Below are positions 46,032 to 56,520 of a stretch of DNA of 64,000 nucleotides, in pieces; the first letter of the stretch is position 1, and every line of letters begins with the position of its first letter. Source of the stretch: Candidatus Altimarinota bacterium (GTDB lineage: Bacteria; Patescibacteriota; Gracilibacteria; BD1-5; UBA6164). A program made the position numbers and the translations under genes. Where the stretch lies: NCBI GenBank assembly GCA_028696815.1, contig JAQVGG010000003.1, positions 1 to 64,000 on the forward strand, written 5' to 3'. Below the pieces are notes generated by a model. The model saw nothing but the letters and a program-made list of their open reading frames with translations. It was not told where the DNA came from and made no database searches.

Positions 46032-46868
46032 ATGCAAATCTTTGAAATAACATTGTTTGGTATAACAATTGCGCCTACATATTATGGACTTATGTATGCA
46101 CTTTGATTTTTAGCTGGATACTATGTAATAAGATACAGGACCTCATCCCAACCTTCTACTCCAGGGCACTCTCTCTTGACTGAAGCCAATTCACCTTGTC
46201 CTTTGAAGGAGAAGGAGCAAGAGCATTTAAATTCCCCTCTACTACAAAGGAGAGGGGTTAGGGGTGAGGTAGAACTGCTTGATGATTTACTTTTATATAT
46301 AGTAGCTTGAGTTATACTTTGATGAAGACTCTGATATGTTATTTTTTATAATTTAACTAGCTATATAGAAAATCCTCTCGATATACTTAAAGTTTGGGAA
46401 TGATGAATGAGTTTTCATGGATGAGTTATATGAGTAATAATTGCTATGTATCTTTTTTCTAAAAGATACAAGGTATGATTTTTAAAACTTAGTGACGAGA
46501 TAACTGCTGTTTTACCTATTGGACTTTGATTATGAAGAATTTGAAACTATTTAAATAAAGAACTTTTATGATTTCCATATAATTGACCACTTGCAGTTAA
46601 CTGAAACTTCCCTTCACCATTACTTGAAGCATTATTAGAGTGAGTAGTTTTATTTATTATTTTAAATTTAGTATATAAAAATAGAAAGTTTGACTGACAA
46701 ATAGCATCATTATTTTTAATCTTTTATTGAGTGTTTAGAATAATAGTTGAATTATTTTTCAGATTACCTGATGCAAATATATGATATATAGCGTGATACT
46801 TTACATTATGAACTTTATTAAGTATTCCTATGATTATCGCTTGATTTTACTATTATGTTAAATTTAGT
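46032..46868 (+). CDS. lgt: Prolipoprotein diacylglyceryl transferase with in-frame insert
   Basis: 278 aa. TYYGLMYALGFLAGYYVIRYR, GGRLGYVIFYN, KVWEGGMSFHGGVIGVIIAMY and LPIGLGLGRIGNYLNKELLGFP (Lgt signature) and PSPLLEALLEG and LPDANIGYIAGYFTLGTLLS. A 44-residue block (residues 37-80) encoded by a palindromic element replaces the short cytoplasmic loop after helix 1. Ends TAG 46866. Needed for the lipoprotein at 18-695. Confidence 0.93.
46140..46270. repeat. Palindromic element inside lgt
   Basis: 131 bp, ends ACCTCATCC and GGGTGAGGT as at 17776. Inner stems CCTTGTCC..GGAGAAGG and CCCCTCT..AGAGGGG. Read as TSSQPSTPGHSLLTEANSPC and on, no stop in frame. Confidence 0.88.
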
Positions 46869-46882
46869 AAAAAAATTAAATA

Positions 46883-46917
46883 AAAAATCCTCCTTGCATT
46901 ATAAGGAGGATTTTTTA
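46883..46917 (+). terminator. Terminator after lgt
   Basis: 14-bp perfect stem AAAAAATCCTCCTT/AAGGAGGATTTTTT. Confidence 0.95.
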
Positions 46918-46958
46918 TAATATACTACACTCAGTTTTAAACTTTTTAAAAAAATAAA

Positions 46959-47555
46959 ATGAGGAATGATTTTACTGTTTCAAATACCCTGATACTTATA
47001 TCTCTTTTTTTTACTATGTTGACATATATATACCCAAATATATATGTTTTGTGAATAAATACATATTTTTTAAATCAATGAAATTATTTTGTATACTTCA
47101 TACAGTTTTTTACTTGAACATTTTTACATGCATGATTTTTACACCTATTTTTAAATTCAATTTTTATTTACTATTTCTGAAATATAATTGAGGCACTTAT
47201 ATGAAGAAAAAAATTTACTCTATTTTTTATATTTTCAACTGTTTTTATTTGATTAATTATTACTAATTATTCATATAATAGCATACCAGTAAATACAGTA
47301 TGAATAAGTTGATTTGCAATGGCTTTACTTACATTTTATACACTAGAGCTAAAAAGAAGAAATAATCCAGAGTATAAATGATGAATAACTGCTCTAGTAA
47401 TAAATATCTGAATCTGATTATTACCACAAATAAGCTTACTTGGACACTTATTTTGAGCTATAGCATGACTCATTTTTTATCTAATAAATAGAGATTATCT
47501 AAGAAAAAAACTTATTTGATTGATTGTATGAAACACAGAAAAAATACCTACTTAA
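46959..47555 (+). CDS. Rhomboid-family intramembrane protease
   Basis: 198 aa, six helices. HAGFLHLFLNSIFIYYFG (His/Asn), NTVGISGFAMALLTFYTLE with the catalytic Ser in GISG, and LLGHLFGAIAGLIFYL with the catalytic His. Cleaves membrane proteins within the bilayer. Stop codon lies in the loop of the following terminator. Confidence 0.93.
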
Positions 47556-47569
47556 AAGTAGGTATTTTT
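47540..47569. terminator. Bidirectional terminator
   Basis: 14-bp stem AAAAATACCTACTT/AAGTAGGTATTTTT between rhomboid and pilin genes; holds the rhomboid stop codon. Confidence 0.95.
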
Positions 47570-48801
47570 TATCTAACAAAAATCATACCTTGGTTTCAAG
47601 AAAATGTTGAATTAGATGAAAATCAGTCTATATGTAATCATTTATCAGTTGTATTATCAGAAAACCAATATCATGTAGTAGATGTAAAAGTTCCCCATTT
47701 ATTAAAATCTGTTGTTGAAGTTGTATCTCAATTTATTTGTATAACATTTGCTGTATCTATTGAAGATCATATATTTGAAATTAAATCATTATTGTCAACA
47801 TCCATTTTATAAGCTAAATCAAGAGATTTTCAATTGCTATAAGTAGCAATCATCAATCCACTAAAATCAATAGAATCAGATTTAACATCTCATAAAGAAT
47901 AAGGTAAAGAATCAATATATAGTGATCCAGTTGCAGTATTCCATCAAAAATTTCCAGTAGTTCAAGAAGCACTTCTAGCAACAAGAGTCCATCATCATCA
48001 ATCAGTATTCATATCACAATAAGCAGTAAAAGAAGAACTTGAAGTTGGATTTATAGTGTATACTCAATCTGAATTAACTCATGTTACTTGCTTTATCCTA
48101 TTACAGTTAGCATTATATGCAATAATAAACAAGTCTGTTCATATTCATGTGATAACATTTGTATCATCAAAATGAGCATTAAAAATATCTGTTGTTGAAG
48201 ATGTTATATTTAATTCTCAAGATAAAACTATCGTAGAATCTTCTTGTATAGGAACATTTAAAGTAGTTGTTATTATTCACAGTTGTTTACCATAGACAGT
48301 TGGATACCTAGTAGAATAATCAATTGAAGAAGAGTATAGTTTATTAACAATTAAAGATTTATTATAAATTAATTGTAGACTTCATTCTTCTTCTAAAAAA
48401 CCCATAAGTTGAAAGTATTTTCTATCATCTGTAATGGCGTATGTATAATAAGTATTGTCTAAAGGATCAATTCATCAATTATTAAAATTTAAAGTTTTTA
48501 GTATATTTTCTCATAAATATCACTGCCACATTATTTTATTACCGTTTATTTTAACTTCTACATTACTTTCTGGTAGCGGTAAACTTGATTTTGTCCTATA
48601 TATTTCTAACGCTTCTGAAAGTGATTTTATATTTGAAATTCTATTTGTATCTCTTACACCTGATAAATATCAATTATAAGATATAAATCAAATAGTTGAA
48701 AGAATTGCAAGTACAGAAATAACTACTATTAACTCAACTAAAGTAAAAGCCAGTTTATCAAGTATTGCTTTATCTAAGACTCTTATTTTTTGTTTATGCA
48801 T
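47569..48801 (-). CDS. Type IV pilin-like protein with fibrinogen-type C-terminal domain
   Basis: 410 aa. Prepilin N-terminus: basic leader, then FTLVELIVVISVLAILSTIGFISY, though the residue before Phe is Ala, not Gly. The pilin globular part ends near 230. From about 265: GVYTINPTSSSSFTAYCDMNTDGGGWTLVARS, the fibrinogen-related (FReD) start with Cys-Asp-Met and Gly-Gly-Gly-Trp-Thr, and a Trp/Gly-rich end. Likely surface adhesin or pseudopilin suited to attaching to a host cell (inference). Confidence 0.9.
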
Positions 48802-48880
48802 AAAATTTTAAATTTATAAAAATAACTATACTAACAGTATAGCTATTTTTATATCTTATCAAGTATTTTAAATGGACAAA

Positions 48881-51157
48881 TTAATTATTTCACTCATTGT
48901 TTAATCTTTTATTAACTTCATCCCAAACATCTTTAGGTATATTTTTTGCAATTTTTACAGCTGGGTAATTTTTTGCTGCTAAAAATGGTCATCTTTTTGA
49001 GTTTCTCAAAACTAACTCTTCGCCAGTTTCCTCATCTATAAACATTCATTTTTCAGTTAAAAGCTTTTCTAATAACTCATCTTTCTCGGTTTTGATTTGT
49101 CATATCCATTTAACTTTGGGATATTCACTGCTAGCTAAAAATGGTCAAAACTTCCCTGTTTTTACTACTATCGTTCACTCTATTCAATCAGGACAAGGTT
49201 TTCACTCATATTTTGCTCTAAGTGCTTCTAATTCATTTTTTTGCTCTTCTGGTTGATCTATAAAATCACATTCTGGATAACCCGAACAACCTATAAACTT
49301 CCCTGCTTTAGAGTGTCTATAAATAAGATCTTTTCAACATTTTGGACATGGCTTTCACACTTTTTCAATTACTTTTTCAGCTTGTTCTCAAGCTATTTCT
49401 AGATCTTTTTTAAGTGTATTTAGCCAAAAGTTTGATAACATGTTTTCATAAGTTTCGTCTCAAGTAGCTATTTTATCAAAATCTTCTTCAACTTTTGAAG
49501 TAAACTTGTATTCCATCATCTGATTGAAATATTTTTCAAGGAAATCAGTTACTGTAAAAGCAACTTCTGTTGGACTTAAATACTTCTTATCTATTTTTTC
49601 TATATAACCTCTATCAATAATTGTAGAGATAGTTGGAGCATAAGTAGAAGGTCTACCTATTCATTCTGATTCTAATTTCTTTACTAATGATGCCTCTGTA
49701 TATCTAGCAGGTGGTCTAGAAAAACTCTGTGTTCCTTGTAAATTATCTCAAGTTAAAAGTTCTCACACCTTTATATCTGGTAATGTTGCGTTATCCTCCT
49801 CTTCATCAGACTCATCATCTGTTCACTCTATATAAAGTTTCATAAATCAATCAAACTTTATAACTTCTCATTTTGTAATCCATTCTTGGTTTGGTGACTT
49901 AATTGGAGAAAAGTTAAAAGTTGTCACCTCAACAATTGCTTCTTCCATCTGTGAAGCTAAAGTCCTTTTCCATATAAGAGTATATAGTTTTAACTGTGTT
50001 GGATCAAGTACTCATGATAAGCTCTCAGGAGTTCTTGATAAATCAGTTGGTCTAATAGCCTCATGAGCTTCTTGAGCTCCTGCTGATTTAGTTTTATAAT
50101 TTCTAGATTTATGATAGTTTGCTCAAAATAATTTTTCTATCATATCCTTAGATTGATTTTTTGCTTGATCAGATAAGTTTACACTATCAGTTCTCATATA
50201 TGTAATAAGCCCTTGTCTTTCTCAATTACCTAAATCCATACCCTCATAAAGCTTTTGAGCTATCATCATAGTTTGTTTAACTCAAAAGTTAAACTTTCTT
50301 GCTGCTTCTTGTTGAAGAGTTGAAGTAGTAAATGGGGCTCAAGGAGATCTCTTACTGTCTTTTTTATCACTATTTACAAGTTTAAACTCAAGACTTCACT
50401 TTTTAGTTAAAACATCAAATCATTTCTTGTTTTTCTCTGATTTTATATCATTTATATCATCAAAAAGTGTTGAAATAATCTTTTCAACGTCTTCTTTTGA
50501 GTTAAGCTTTTTAACTTTTCAAGAGATTTTATTTAAAGTTGTTTTAAATTTTGAGTTTCCATATGTTAACTCTATAGTTATTTTCCAAGACTCTTCAGCT
50601 TTAAATTTTTGGATTTCTCTTTCTTTTTCAACTATCAGTTTAACTGCAACGGATTGTACTCTTCAAGCTGATAATCCTTTTCTTATCTTTTTCCAAAGCA
50701 CTGGACTAACTTTGTATCACACAAGTCTATCTAAAACTCTTCTAGCTTGTTGTGCATCAACTAGACCCATATCAATAGTTCTAGGATTTTTAACTGCATC
50801 TGTTATAGCCTTTTTTGTAATCTCATGAAAAACTATTCTTTTTGTATTTTTTGGGTCGACATTTAAAGTATGACAAAGATGCCACCCGATTGCTTCTCAT
50901 TCACGATCCTCATCGGTTGCTATCCATATCTCGCTTGAAGACGAGGCTAACTTTTTTAAACTATCTACTGTTTTTTTCTTATCATTACTTACTTCATATT
51001 TTGGTATAAAACCATTATCTATGTCTACTCATAACTCTTTATCAGGTAGATCTCTTATATGTCACATAGATGCAACAACCTTGTAATCAGGTCATAGGAA
51101 TTTTTCTATAGTTTTTCATTTAGCAGGAGATTCGACTATAACTAGATTTTTTGCCAT
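48881..51157 (-). CDS. topA: DNA topoisomerase I
   Basis: 758 aa. Toprim: LVIVESPAKGKTIEKFLG, SEIWIATDEDREGEAIGWHL; active Tyr in [43 protein letters not shown]. C-terminal zinc ribbon KPCPKCGKDLIYRHSKAGKFIGCSGYPEC, then two more topo C-terminal repeats with degenerate Cys (CPDGIEGTIV). Relaxes negative supercoils. Standard full-length architecture with four Gly-TGA in ordinary loops. Confidence 0.96.
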
Positions 51158-51165
51158 AAAAAAAA

Positions 51166-51190
51166 GTTAGCAATATATAAACTTGCTAAC
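51166..51190 (-). terminator. Terminator upstream of topA
   Basis: Stem GTTAGCAA/TTGCTAAC ending the 51264 gene on the minus strand. Confidence 0.6.
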
Positions 51191-51263
51191 CAATTTAAGA
51201 TTTTTTAAACTTAAGTCAAAAAAAAGTAATAAAATGTTCATAGTAAGTAAAAAATATTTTATT

Positions 51264-51512
51264 TTAATTAATCTTATTACCTAATTTTCAGTATAAAATA
51301 TTATTTACATCATTTAATGTTCAATCATATGCTTCTAACATAGCTTGTTCTAAAACTCTTCTTATTTCTTGATTAGATAATAATTCAACACCACCTTCAC
51401 TCTCAATAGCTTTCAGATCTTTATCACTAGGTCAATCCATCCTATCAAATGAATCATGACCATTTTCCTTAAACTCAGATCACCCTAATAATTCTTTAAA
51501 ACTATTTACCAT
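51264..51512 (-). CDS. Hypothetical protein, 82 aa
   Basis: Acidic: MVNSFKELLGGSEFKENGHD, then helix LSNQEIRRVLEQAMLEAYDG. Five TGA-Gly. The start is 17 bases after the 166-aa gene stop, so they are probably co-transcribed. No family recognised. Confidence 0.7.
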
Positions 51513-51528
51513 ATTTTAATATTAAAAA

Positions 51529-52029
51529 TTAAATTTCTAAAACATTTTTTATTAAAGCTTTATTGTCATATGGAAACTTAAAATTTTCTAGATATCTAAC
51601 AAGAGCATAGTAAATTTCCCATTTTGTATCATTTTCAAATATATAAGCGTTCCCTGTCACTTTTCCAGGATTAAACTCTGAAAGTAGATTAGCTACTACA
51701 TTGTTTCTAGAAACTACAGGAGAAACTCAAGCTGTAAAATATGTGCTCATATTACTTTCACAATCATCACATAATATAAAATCAAGTCATACAACATCCG
51801 CAACTGGTTTATCTGAAAAAGTTATATTTTTATGTTTTGAATCTGTAAGTGTTTTTGAATTGATAATAAAATTTGCCGGTAATACTGATAAACCATTTAG
51901 GAAATCATCATTTATTATATTAGAATCTAAAGAGATATATCAAAGAGTTTTATTTTTTGAAAAATTATACTTTTGTGTAATTATTTCTGAAACTCTTTTT
52001 TTCTCTTTTATTATTTCAGGTAAATTCAT
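51529..52029 (-). CDS. Hypothetical protein, 166 aa, glycosyltransferase-like end
   Basis: Begins MNLPEIIKEKKRVSEIITQK. The second half (YFTAGVSPVVSRNNVVANLL, GNAYIFENDTKWEIYYALVR, YLENFKFPYDNKALIKN) resembles the C-terminal lobe of starch-synthase-like glycosyltransferases, but the catalytic N-lobe is absent. Function unknown; resemblance from memory only. Intact with three TGA-Gly. Confidence 0.65.
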
Positions 52030-52172
52030 ATATATTTGTTTTTTATTTTTGTAAAACTAAATATATTGTATCACAATTTAATATTAAAATTCAAAAAAAA
52101 TAAGTTGACGTTCTATATTTTATGTTTTAATATAAGATTGAAAAAAATACTTTTTTAAATACACTACATCGG

Positions 52173-52227
52173 ACCTCATCTGGCTCTCGCTACACACGAG
52201 CCACCTTCTCCTTGCAAAGGAGAAGGA
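52173..52227. repeat. Intergenic copy of the palindromic element
   Basis: Starts ACCTCATCTGG; hairpins GCTCTCGC..GCGAGC-like and CCTTCTCCTTGCAAAGGAGAAGG. The only copy of this family here that lies outside a gene (45 bases before dus). Confidence 0.75.
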
Positions 52228-52271
52228 TAAACAAGGAATAACTATTTAATAAAAACTTATTTATTTATATC

Positions 52272-53384
52272 ATGAAAGACTTCTGGAAAAAACAAATTGA
52301 AAAACACTGAAAACTTGTATTTTTAGCTCCTATGGACTGATACTGAGATAGCGCATATAGACAAGCTATGAAAAAAGTTGCTCCCCATATATTTTCTATA
52401 AGTGAGTTCTATAGTGCTGATGGGCTTGTTCATTCTAAATTTTTAGCTGACTCTGTTTTACCTCATGATAAAAGTGAAGATCCACTTGTGATACAGATAT
52501 TTTGAAAAGATCCAGAAAACTTCGCAAAAGCTGCAAAGATAATATCTGATCCAAAATACAACATAGCTGGTATAGATGTAAATATGTGATGTCCTGCTAA
52601 AAAAGTAGTTAGAAGCTGACATGGATCTAGTTTGATGATAAATGTAGAAACTGCTTTTGAAATAGTTAGAGCATTAAACGAAGCAACTCATCTACCTATA
52701 AGTGTAAAAACAAGAAGAAGTTTTGATGGAAATCAAGACTTGTTAGCATTTGCAAAATGACTTGAAGAAGCCTGAGCTAGTTTGATCACGATACACGGTA
52801 GGACGATGAAGCAAGCATATACTTGAGTGGCAGACTGGACAGATATACACGAGTTACAAAAACACTTAAAAATCCCAGTTATATGAAACTGAGACGTACA
52901 GAACTACAAAGACGGTATGGAAAAAGTAAAAGACCTAGCAGGTTTTATGATAGGTAGAGCTACTTTTTGAAACCCATGGTGTTTTGTGAGTCAAGCAGAT
53001 ATAGACGAGATAGATTCCCTCCCTCTCCACTCCGGTACGAGTACTCCCTTTAATAAAGGGGGAAGTAATTTGAAAAAAGAGAACTTTATAGATTGAGTTT
53101 ATCATCCAAGTTTGAGAGAGATACTTGAGCTCATGCAATTTCACGCAGAAAAACTAGTAGAAACCAAGTGAGAAAAAAAGTGAAGTCTAGAGATTAGAAA
53201 ACACCTAGTTCAATACCTAAAACACTTCCCATGAGTAAAAGCCTACAGAAAGAGGCTTGTAACAACTGATAGCCTGGAAAACAGTATAAGTATTATAAAT
53301 GAGATAAGAGATACTTTTAAAGATTTCTTGGATAAGAGACCGAGTTTGGGGGAGATTGAGAAGGAGGAGGTGGATTTAAATTAA
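52272..53384 (+). CDS. dus: tRNA-dihydrouridine synthase with in-frame insert
   Basis: 370 aa. VFLAPMDGYGDSAYRQAM, GIDVNMGCPAKKVVRSGHGSSLM (catalytic Cys), ISVKTRRSFDG, ITIHGRTMKQAYTG, VIGNGDVQNY, GFMIGRATFGNPWCF; then a non-family segment SLPLHSGTSTPFNKGGSN (about residues 248-265) encoded by a palindromic stretch, then the helical C-domain LEIRKHLVQYLKHFPGVKAY. Reduces U to D in tRNA D loops with FMN. Confidence 0.94.
53016..53063. repeat. Palindromic stretch inside dus
   Basis: GC-rich TCCCTCCCTCTCCACTCC then CCCTTTAATAAAGGG hairpin; in frame. Related in base pattern to, but not the same family as, the ACCTCA elements. Confidence 0.6.
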
Positions 53385-53451
53385 AAAACTTGCTTTAAAA
53401 CAAAAATGATATATAATATAAGTATATAATTTAATACTTAATTATATATTT

Positions 53452-53751
53452 ATGTGAAAAATAATTAAAGATCAATTTTTCTCAACAACTCAATTGAAAA
53501 CAAACACTAAAAGTGTATTAGACAAAACTAGAGATTTATGAGAAGTGTTTATAATGAATAATAATAAACCAAATGCTGTTTTAATGAGTATAGAAAAATA
53601 TAATGAAATAAACCAGTATTATATCCCTGAAGTTGAACCAGAAGAATGGGAATTAAAGGCTATTAAAGAGTATAAAAAAGAGCAAAAAGCTTGAAAACTA
53701 GAATATATTGAATGAGAAGATGTTTTTAAATTTTTAAATAATTTAAGATAA
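53452..53751 (+). CDS. Antitoxin, Phd/YefM family
   Basis: 99 aa. TTQLKTNTKSVLDKTRDLGEVFIMNNNKPNAVLMSIEKYNEI is the Phd/YefM DNA-binding fold. The acidic C-terminus (EVEPEEWELKAIKEYKKEQKAG) would bind and block the toxin. Ends in TAATG overlap with the toxin start, a classic translationally coupled pair. AT-rich promoter upstream likely autoregulated. Confidence 0.88.
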
Positions 53752-54011
53752 TGTATAAAATCTGATTATCAAAAAAAGTTTTAAAATTTTTAGAAAAACA
53801 TAAATGAGAAAAAATAATAAATTCATTTAATAATTCATTAAAAATTCTTCAAATAAATCCTTATAAAAATAATCTTGATTTTAAAAAGCTAAAATGAGTT
53901 TGAGAAAACTTTAGACTAAGAATTTGAAAATATAGGTTCATCTATGAAATAAATAATGATACGCTTATAATCTATTTTATAGATTGAGACACAAGATGAG
54001 ATATTTACTAA
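53751..54011 (+). CDS. RelE/ParE-family toxin
   Basis: 86 aa. SKKVLKFLEKHKGEKIINSF, INPYKNNLDFKKLKGVGENFRLRIGKYRFIYEINNDTLIIYFIDG, the RelE/ParE superfamily pattern with the basic strand RLRIGKYRFIYEI. RelE members cut mRNA on the ribosome; ParE poisons gyrase; cannot tell which. Starts 1 base inside the antitoxin stop. Confidence 0.88.
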
Positions 54012-54041
54012 AAAATGAAGTTTTAAAAACTTCATTTTTTA
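54010..54041. terminator. Bidirectional terminator
   Basis: Stem AAAAAATGAAGTTTT/AAAACTTCATTTTTT between the toxin and the DUF262-HNH gene. Confidence 0.9.
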
Positions 54042-55136
54042 CTTCCCACTCTTTACCCTGTTACAATTTTTACAAAGCATCTGACAGTTTTCAGTAATAG
54101 TTTTTCATCACTCGTGCCACGGAGTTATGTGGTCTGCTTCCATTTCAGATAGTTCGAAGTGTTTAGCTTTTTCAGGACAATTTTTGTTTGCACAAATCCC
54201 CTCTTGTCTTTCATAAGCTTCACGTTTTTGATTTGGAGTAAAAGCTCTGATATTTAGATATTTTTCTTTTCTAGTAAGTATATATTCATAAATACCAGAT
54301 TTTTTAGTTACATCTTCATCTTGCATAAGTTTTTTGATCTGAGATTCTAGTTTATTTGAGTCAAAGTTTGTGTCTTTAAACTGATTATAAAGAGGTCAAA
54401 AAGAAACTCATCTCATCTCCCTACGATAGTTTGGAAATATTACATTTATCCAATTTATTACATTTTGAAAATATAACCAAAGCTCATTTGCATTTGCTTC
54501 ATGTTGATGTGTTGCCATATAGTCTTCTATATGATTATCCGAGATCCAAGAAATAGCAGTTTCTAAATAATCCTGTCTAATAGGTGACCCGTTCATATAA
54601 TCACTTGCTATATTGTAAGCTGGACAGCTTGTTTTACTAAAATATCTTTTTGCATCAGTTAACCAAGTTCAAGTATAGATTGCATTCCTAAGCTCTTGAT
54701 CTGTAAGCTTTTCTCAAGCTATGTTTATAGTCTTGAACCAATCAAGTTTTTCTTTATCAGTTCATTCACAGAAATAAACCATTAGGCGATAATCAAGTAT
54801 TTGATCCTGTTCTGAGTCTTCTAGATTGTGAAAATACTGATAATCTATAGAAAATTTCCCGTCAATATATTCACAAATACTTATAGTTCTTTGTTGTCAG
54901 TCAAGAACTTCAAAAGTATCATCAGAGTTTTTTACCCAGTACATAACATTGAGTGGAAAGTTTTTTCTCACAGTTTCTATGACTGCATCTCTTTGTTTGT
55001 CTTTATAAACAAACTCTCTTTGGTATTTTGGACGAATATTTAGTTTTCCTTTATATCAAACAACTCATTCTTCATTGTTGTTTAGATATCAATTAGCAAT
55101 CTCTCTAATTGCTATTTCTTTAAGTTGGATTTTCAT
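54039..55136 (-). CDS. DUF262 (ParB-like) protein with C-terminal HNH nuclease
   Basis: 365 aa. N-terminal DUF262: LNIRPKYQREFVYKDKQRDAVI, FEVLDGQQRTISICEY (the DGQQR signature), INIAGEKLTDQELRNAIYTG. C-terminal HNH: AYERQEGICANKNCPEKAKHF, EADHITPWHEGG, CQMLCKNCNRVKS, with zinc Cys and catalytic His. Same layout as GmrSD-type restriction of modified DNA. Next to an EcoRI-type methyltransferase, so a restriction partner role is plausible. Confidence 0.87.
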
Positions 55137-55167
55137 AGTGTATATGGTTAGAAAATAATACCTCTCT

Positions 55168-55207
55168 CTTGAATTCTCTCCCCTTATCAGGGAAAAGAGG
55201 CTACAAG
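55168..55207. repeat. Direct repeat left of methyltransferase
   Basis: CTTGAATTCTCTCCCC...GGG.AAGAGGCTACA, about 80% identical to 56257-56296. Each copy is itself a small palindrome (CCC..GGG). Confidence 0.75.
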
Positions 55208-55208
55208 G

Positions 55209-56195
55209 TTAAAGTTTTTTGTTTTTGATAATTACACGAGCATAAGGGACTTCTACTATTCAGTCTTTTATCATATATAAATCTCAATCAACGGCAGCCC
55301 TTTTTTGAATTTCTTTTCTATATTTCTTATGTTCAGATGTATATGGTCTAACTCAAATTTCTATTCAAGAGCTTGAAATTCAAAGTCCTATTATCTCAAA
55401 TTGTTCTGGATTGTATTTGTCTAAAAATGTTATAGGAACTCATATATCACCTTTATAATCCATAGGGATATCTTTTACTTTATTAATATTTATAGCATCG
55501 AGGTTGTAGTACTTTTGGTATTCAGTCAGTTTGTATGTTTTGTATAGTATCAAGTCTTCATGTCTTTTTTGGATTTCAAGGTTTGTGTACCAAGCAATAT
55601 TTCAAAACTTTTTCATATTTCAATTTGCTTCTTTAAAATCTTTTGGAAAAGTATATCAAAGCCAAATTTTGTTTTCTTTAATAATTTTAAAAATTTCTTT
55701 ATAAGTTAATGCATTTTGATTTCAAATAATTAGAAACTTTTTATTATACTCCATAAGTTGTGCTATAAATTCTCTAAAAAGTGAAAATGGTGGATTTGTG
55801 ACAACGATATCAGACTCTTTAAGAAGCTCTATACATTCCTCACTTCTAAAGTCTCAGTTTTGTTTGAGTTTGATTTTTTTAGTGTCTTTTAAATCTATTT
55901 TTCAATCATGGTTTAGGTCAAGTCATCTAGTTATCTCAAGTTTATAACTCGGTTTTTCAATCTCAAAGTGGGTTGCTGTGAGTTTTTTTAGTCCTAAGTG
56001 TTCAAAGTTTAAAGCAAAGTACTTAAAGAAATTACTTTCTGCTGGATCATCACAATTACAAAAGATAGTTTTATCTTTGAAATGTATTTTGTAGTGTCCG
56101 AGTTCTTTTTCTATATCTGAGAGCTGAGTATAAAACTCATCATTTTTTGCTTTGTTTGCTTTCCTTAAGTTAGCATTTGAAGATTTTTTTGTCAT
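55209..56195 (-). CDS. EcoRI-family adenine-specific DNA methyltransferase
   Basis: 328 aa from ATG 56193-56195 (an in-frame start 11 codons upstream also exists). KNDEFYTQLSDIEKELGHYK, FKDKTIFCNCDDPAESNFFKYF, DIVVTNPPFSLFREFIAQL (motif IV), FLIIGNQNALTYKEIF, KIWLGYTFPKDF and a beta-rich end. Methylates adenine in dsDNA using SAM; many relatives protect against a cognate nuclease. Flanked on both sides by the same repeat, so it looks like an inserted cassette. Confidence 0.9.
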
Positions 56196-56256
56196 AAAAA
56201 AGCACTTACTTAATAAAGTAGGTGCCAAAAAGACTTAAACTTTTTTCATAACCCTA

Positions 56257-56296
56257 ACTTGAATTCTTTCCCTTAATACTAAGGGCAAGAGGCTAC
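56257..56296. repeat. Direct repeat right of methyltransferase
   Basis: ACTTGAATTCTTTCCC...AAGGGCAAGAGGCTACA, same orientation as 55168-55207. Confidence 0.75.
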
Positions 56297-56321
56297 ATTT
56301 AAAATAAAAAAGCTTAATAAA

Positions 56322-56449
56322 AATAGAATGTGTTTTAGCAAACAAAAAAGGGCAACTTATAGCTCCAAGATGTTCGCCAAAACACACTCTATTACTAAAA
56401 AACAGAAAAAGAGCTGGACAACTATAAGTTGCCCTTTTACATTTTTTAG
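56322..56449. ncRNA. Crossing inverted repeats: pseudoknot or two-state RNA/DNA element
   Basis: Four arms in the order A-B-A'-B'. A (56322-56343) pairs with A' (56372-56393) over 19 of 22 positions; B (56346-56362) pairs with B' (56422-56438) over 17 of 17. A third stem CTAAAAAA/TTTTTTAG (395-402/442-449) encloses B'. Because A encloses B but not B', the stems cross. This cannot be an ordinary terminator. It could be an RNA pseudoknot, an RNA with two alternative folds or a DNA site. Confidence 0.75.
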
Positions 56450-56520
56450 TAATATTTTGTGTGTTTTTGGCTTTTTAATTTTAGTGATTTTTTTTAATTT
56501 GTAAAATTTTGGGGAAAGAA

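Noticed and set aside
55923-56228. Methyltransferase start 11 codons further upstream (MAPTLLSKCFF)
   Set aside because: The upstream part overlaps the intergenic sequence near the repeat and lacks the MTKK start seen in the family; kept as an alternative only.
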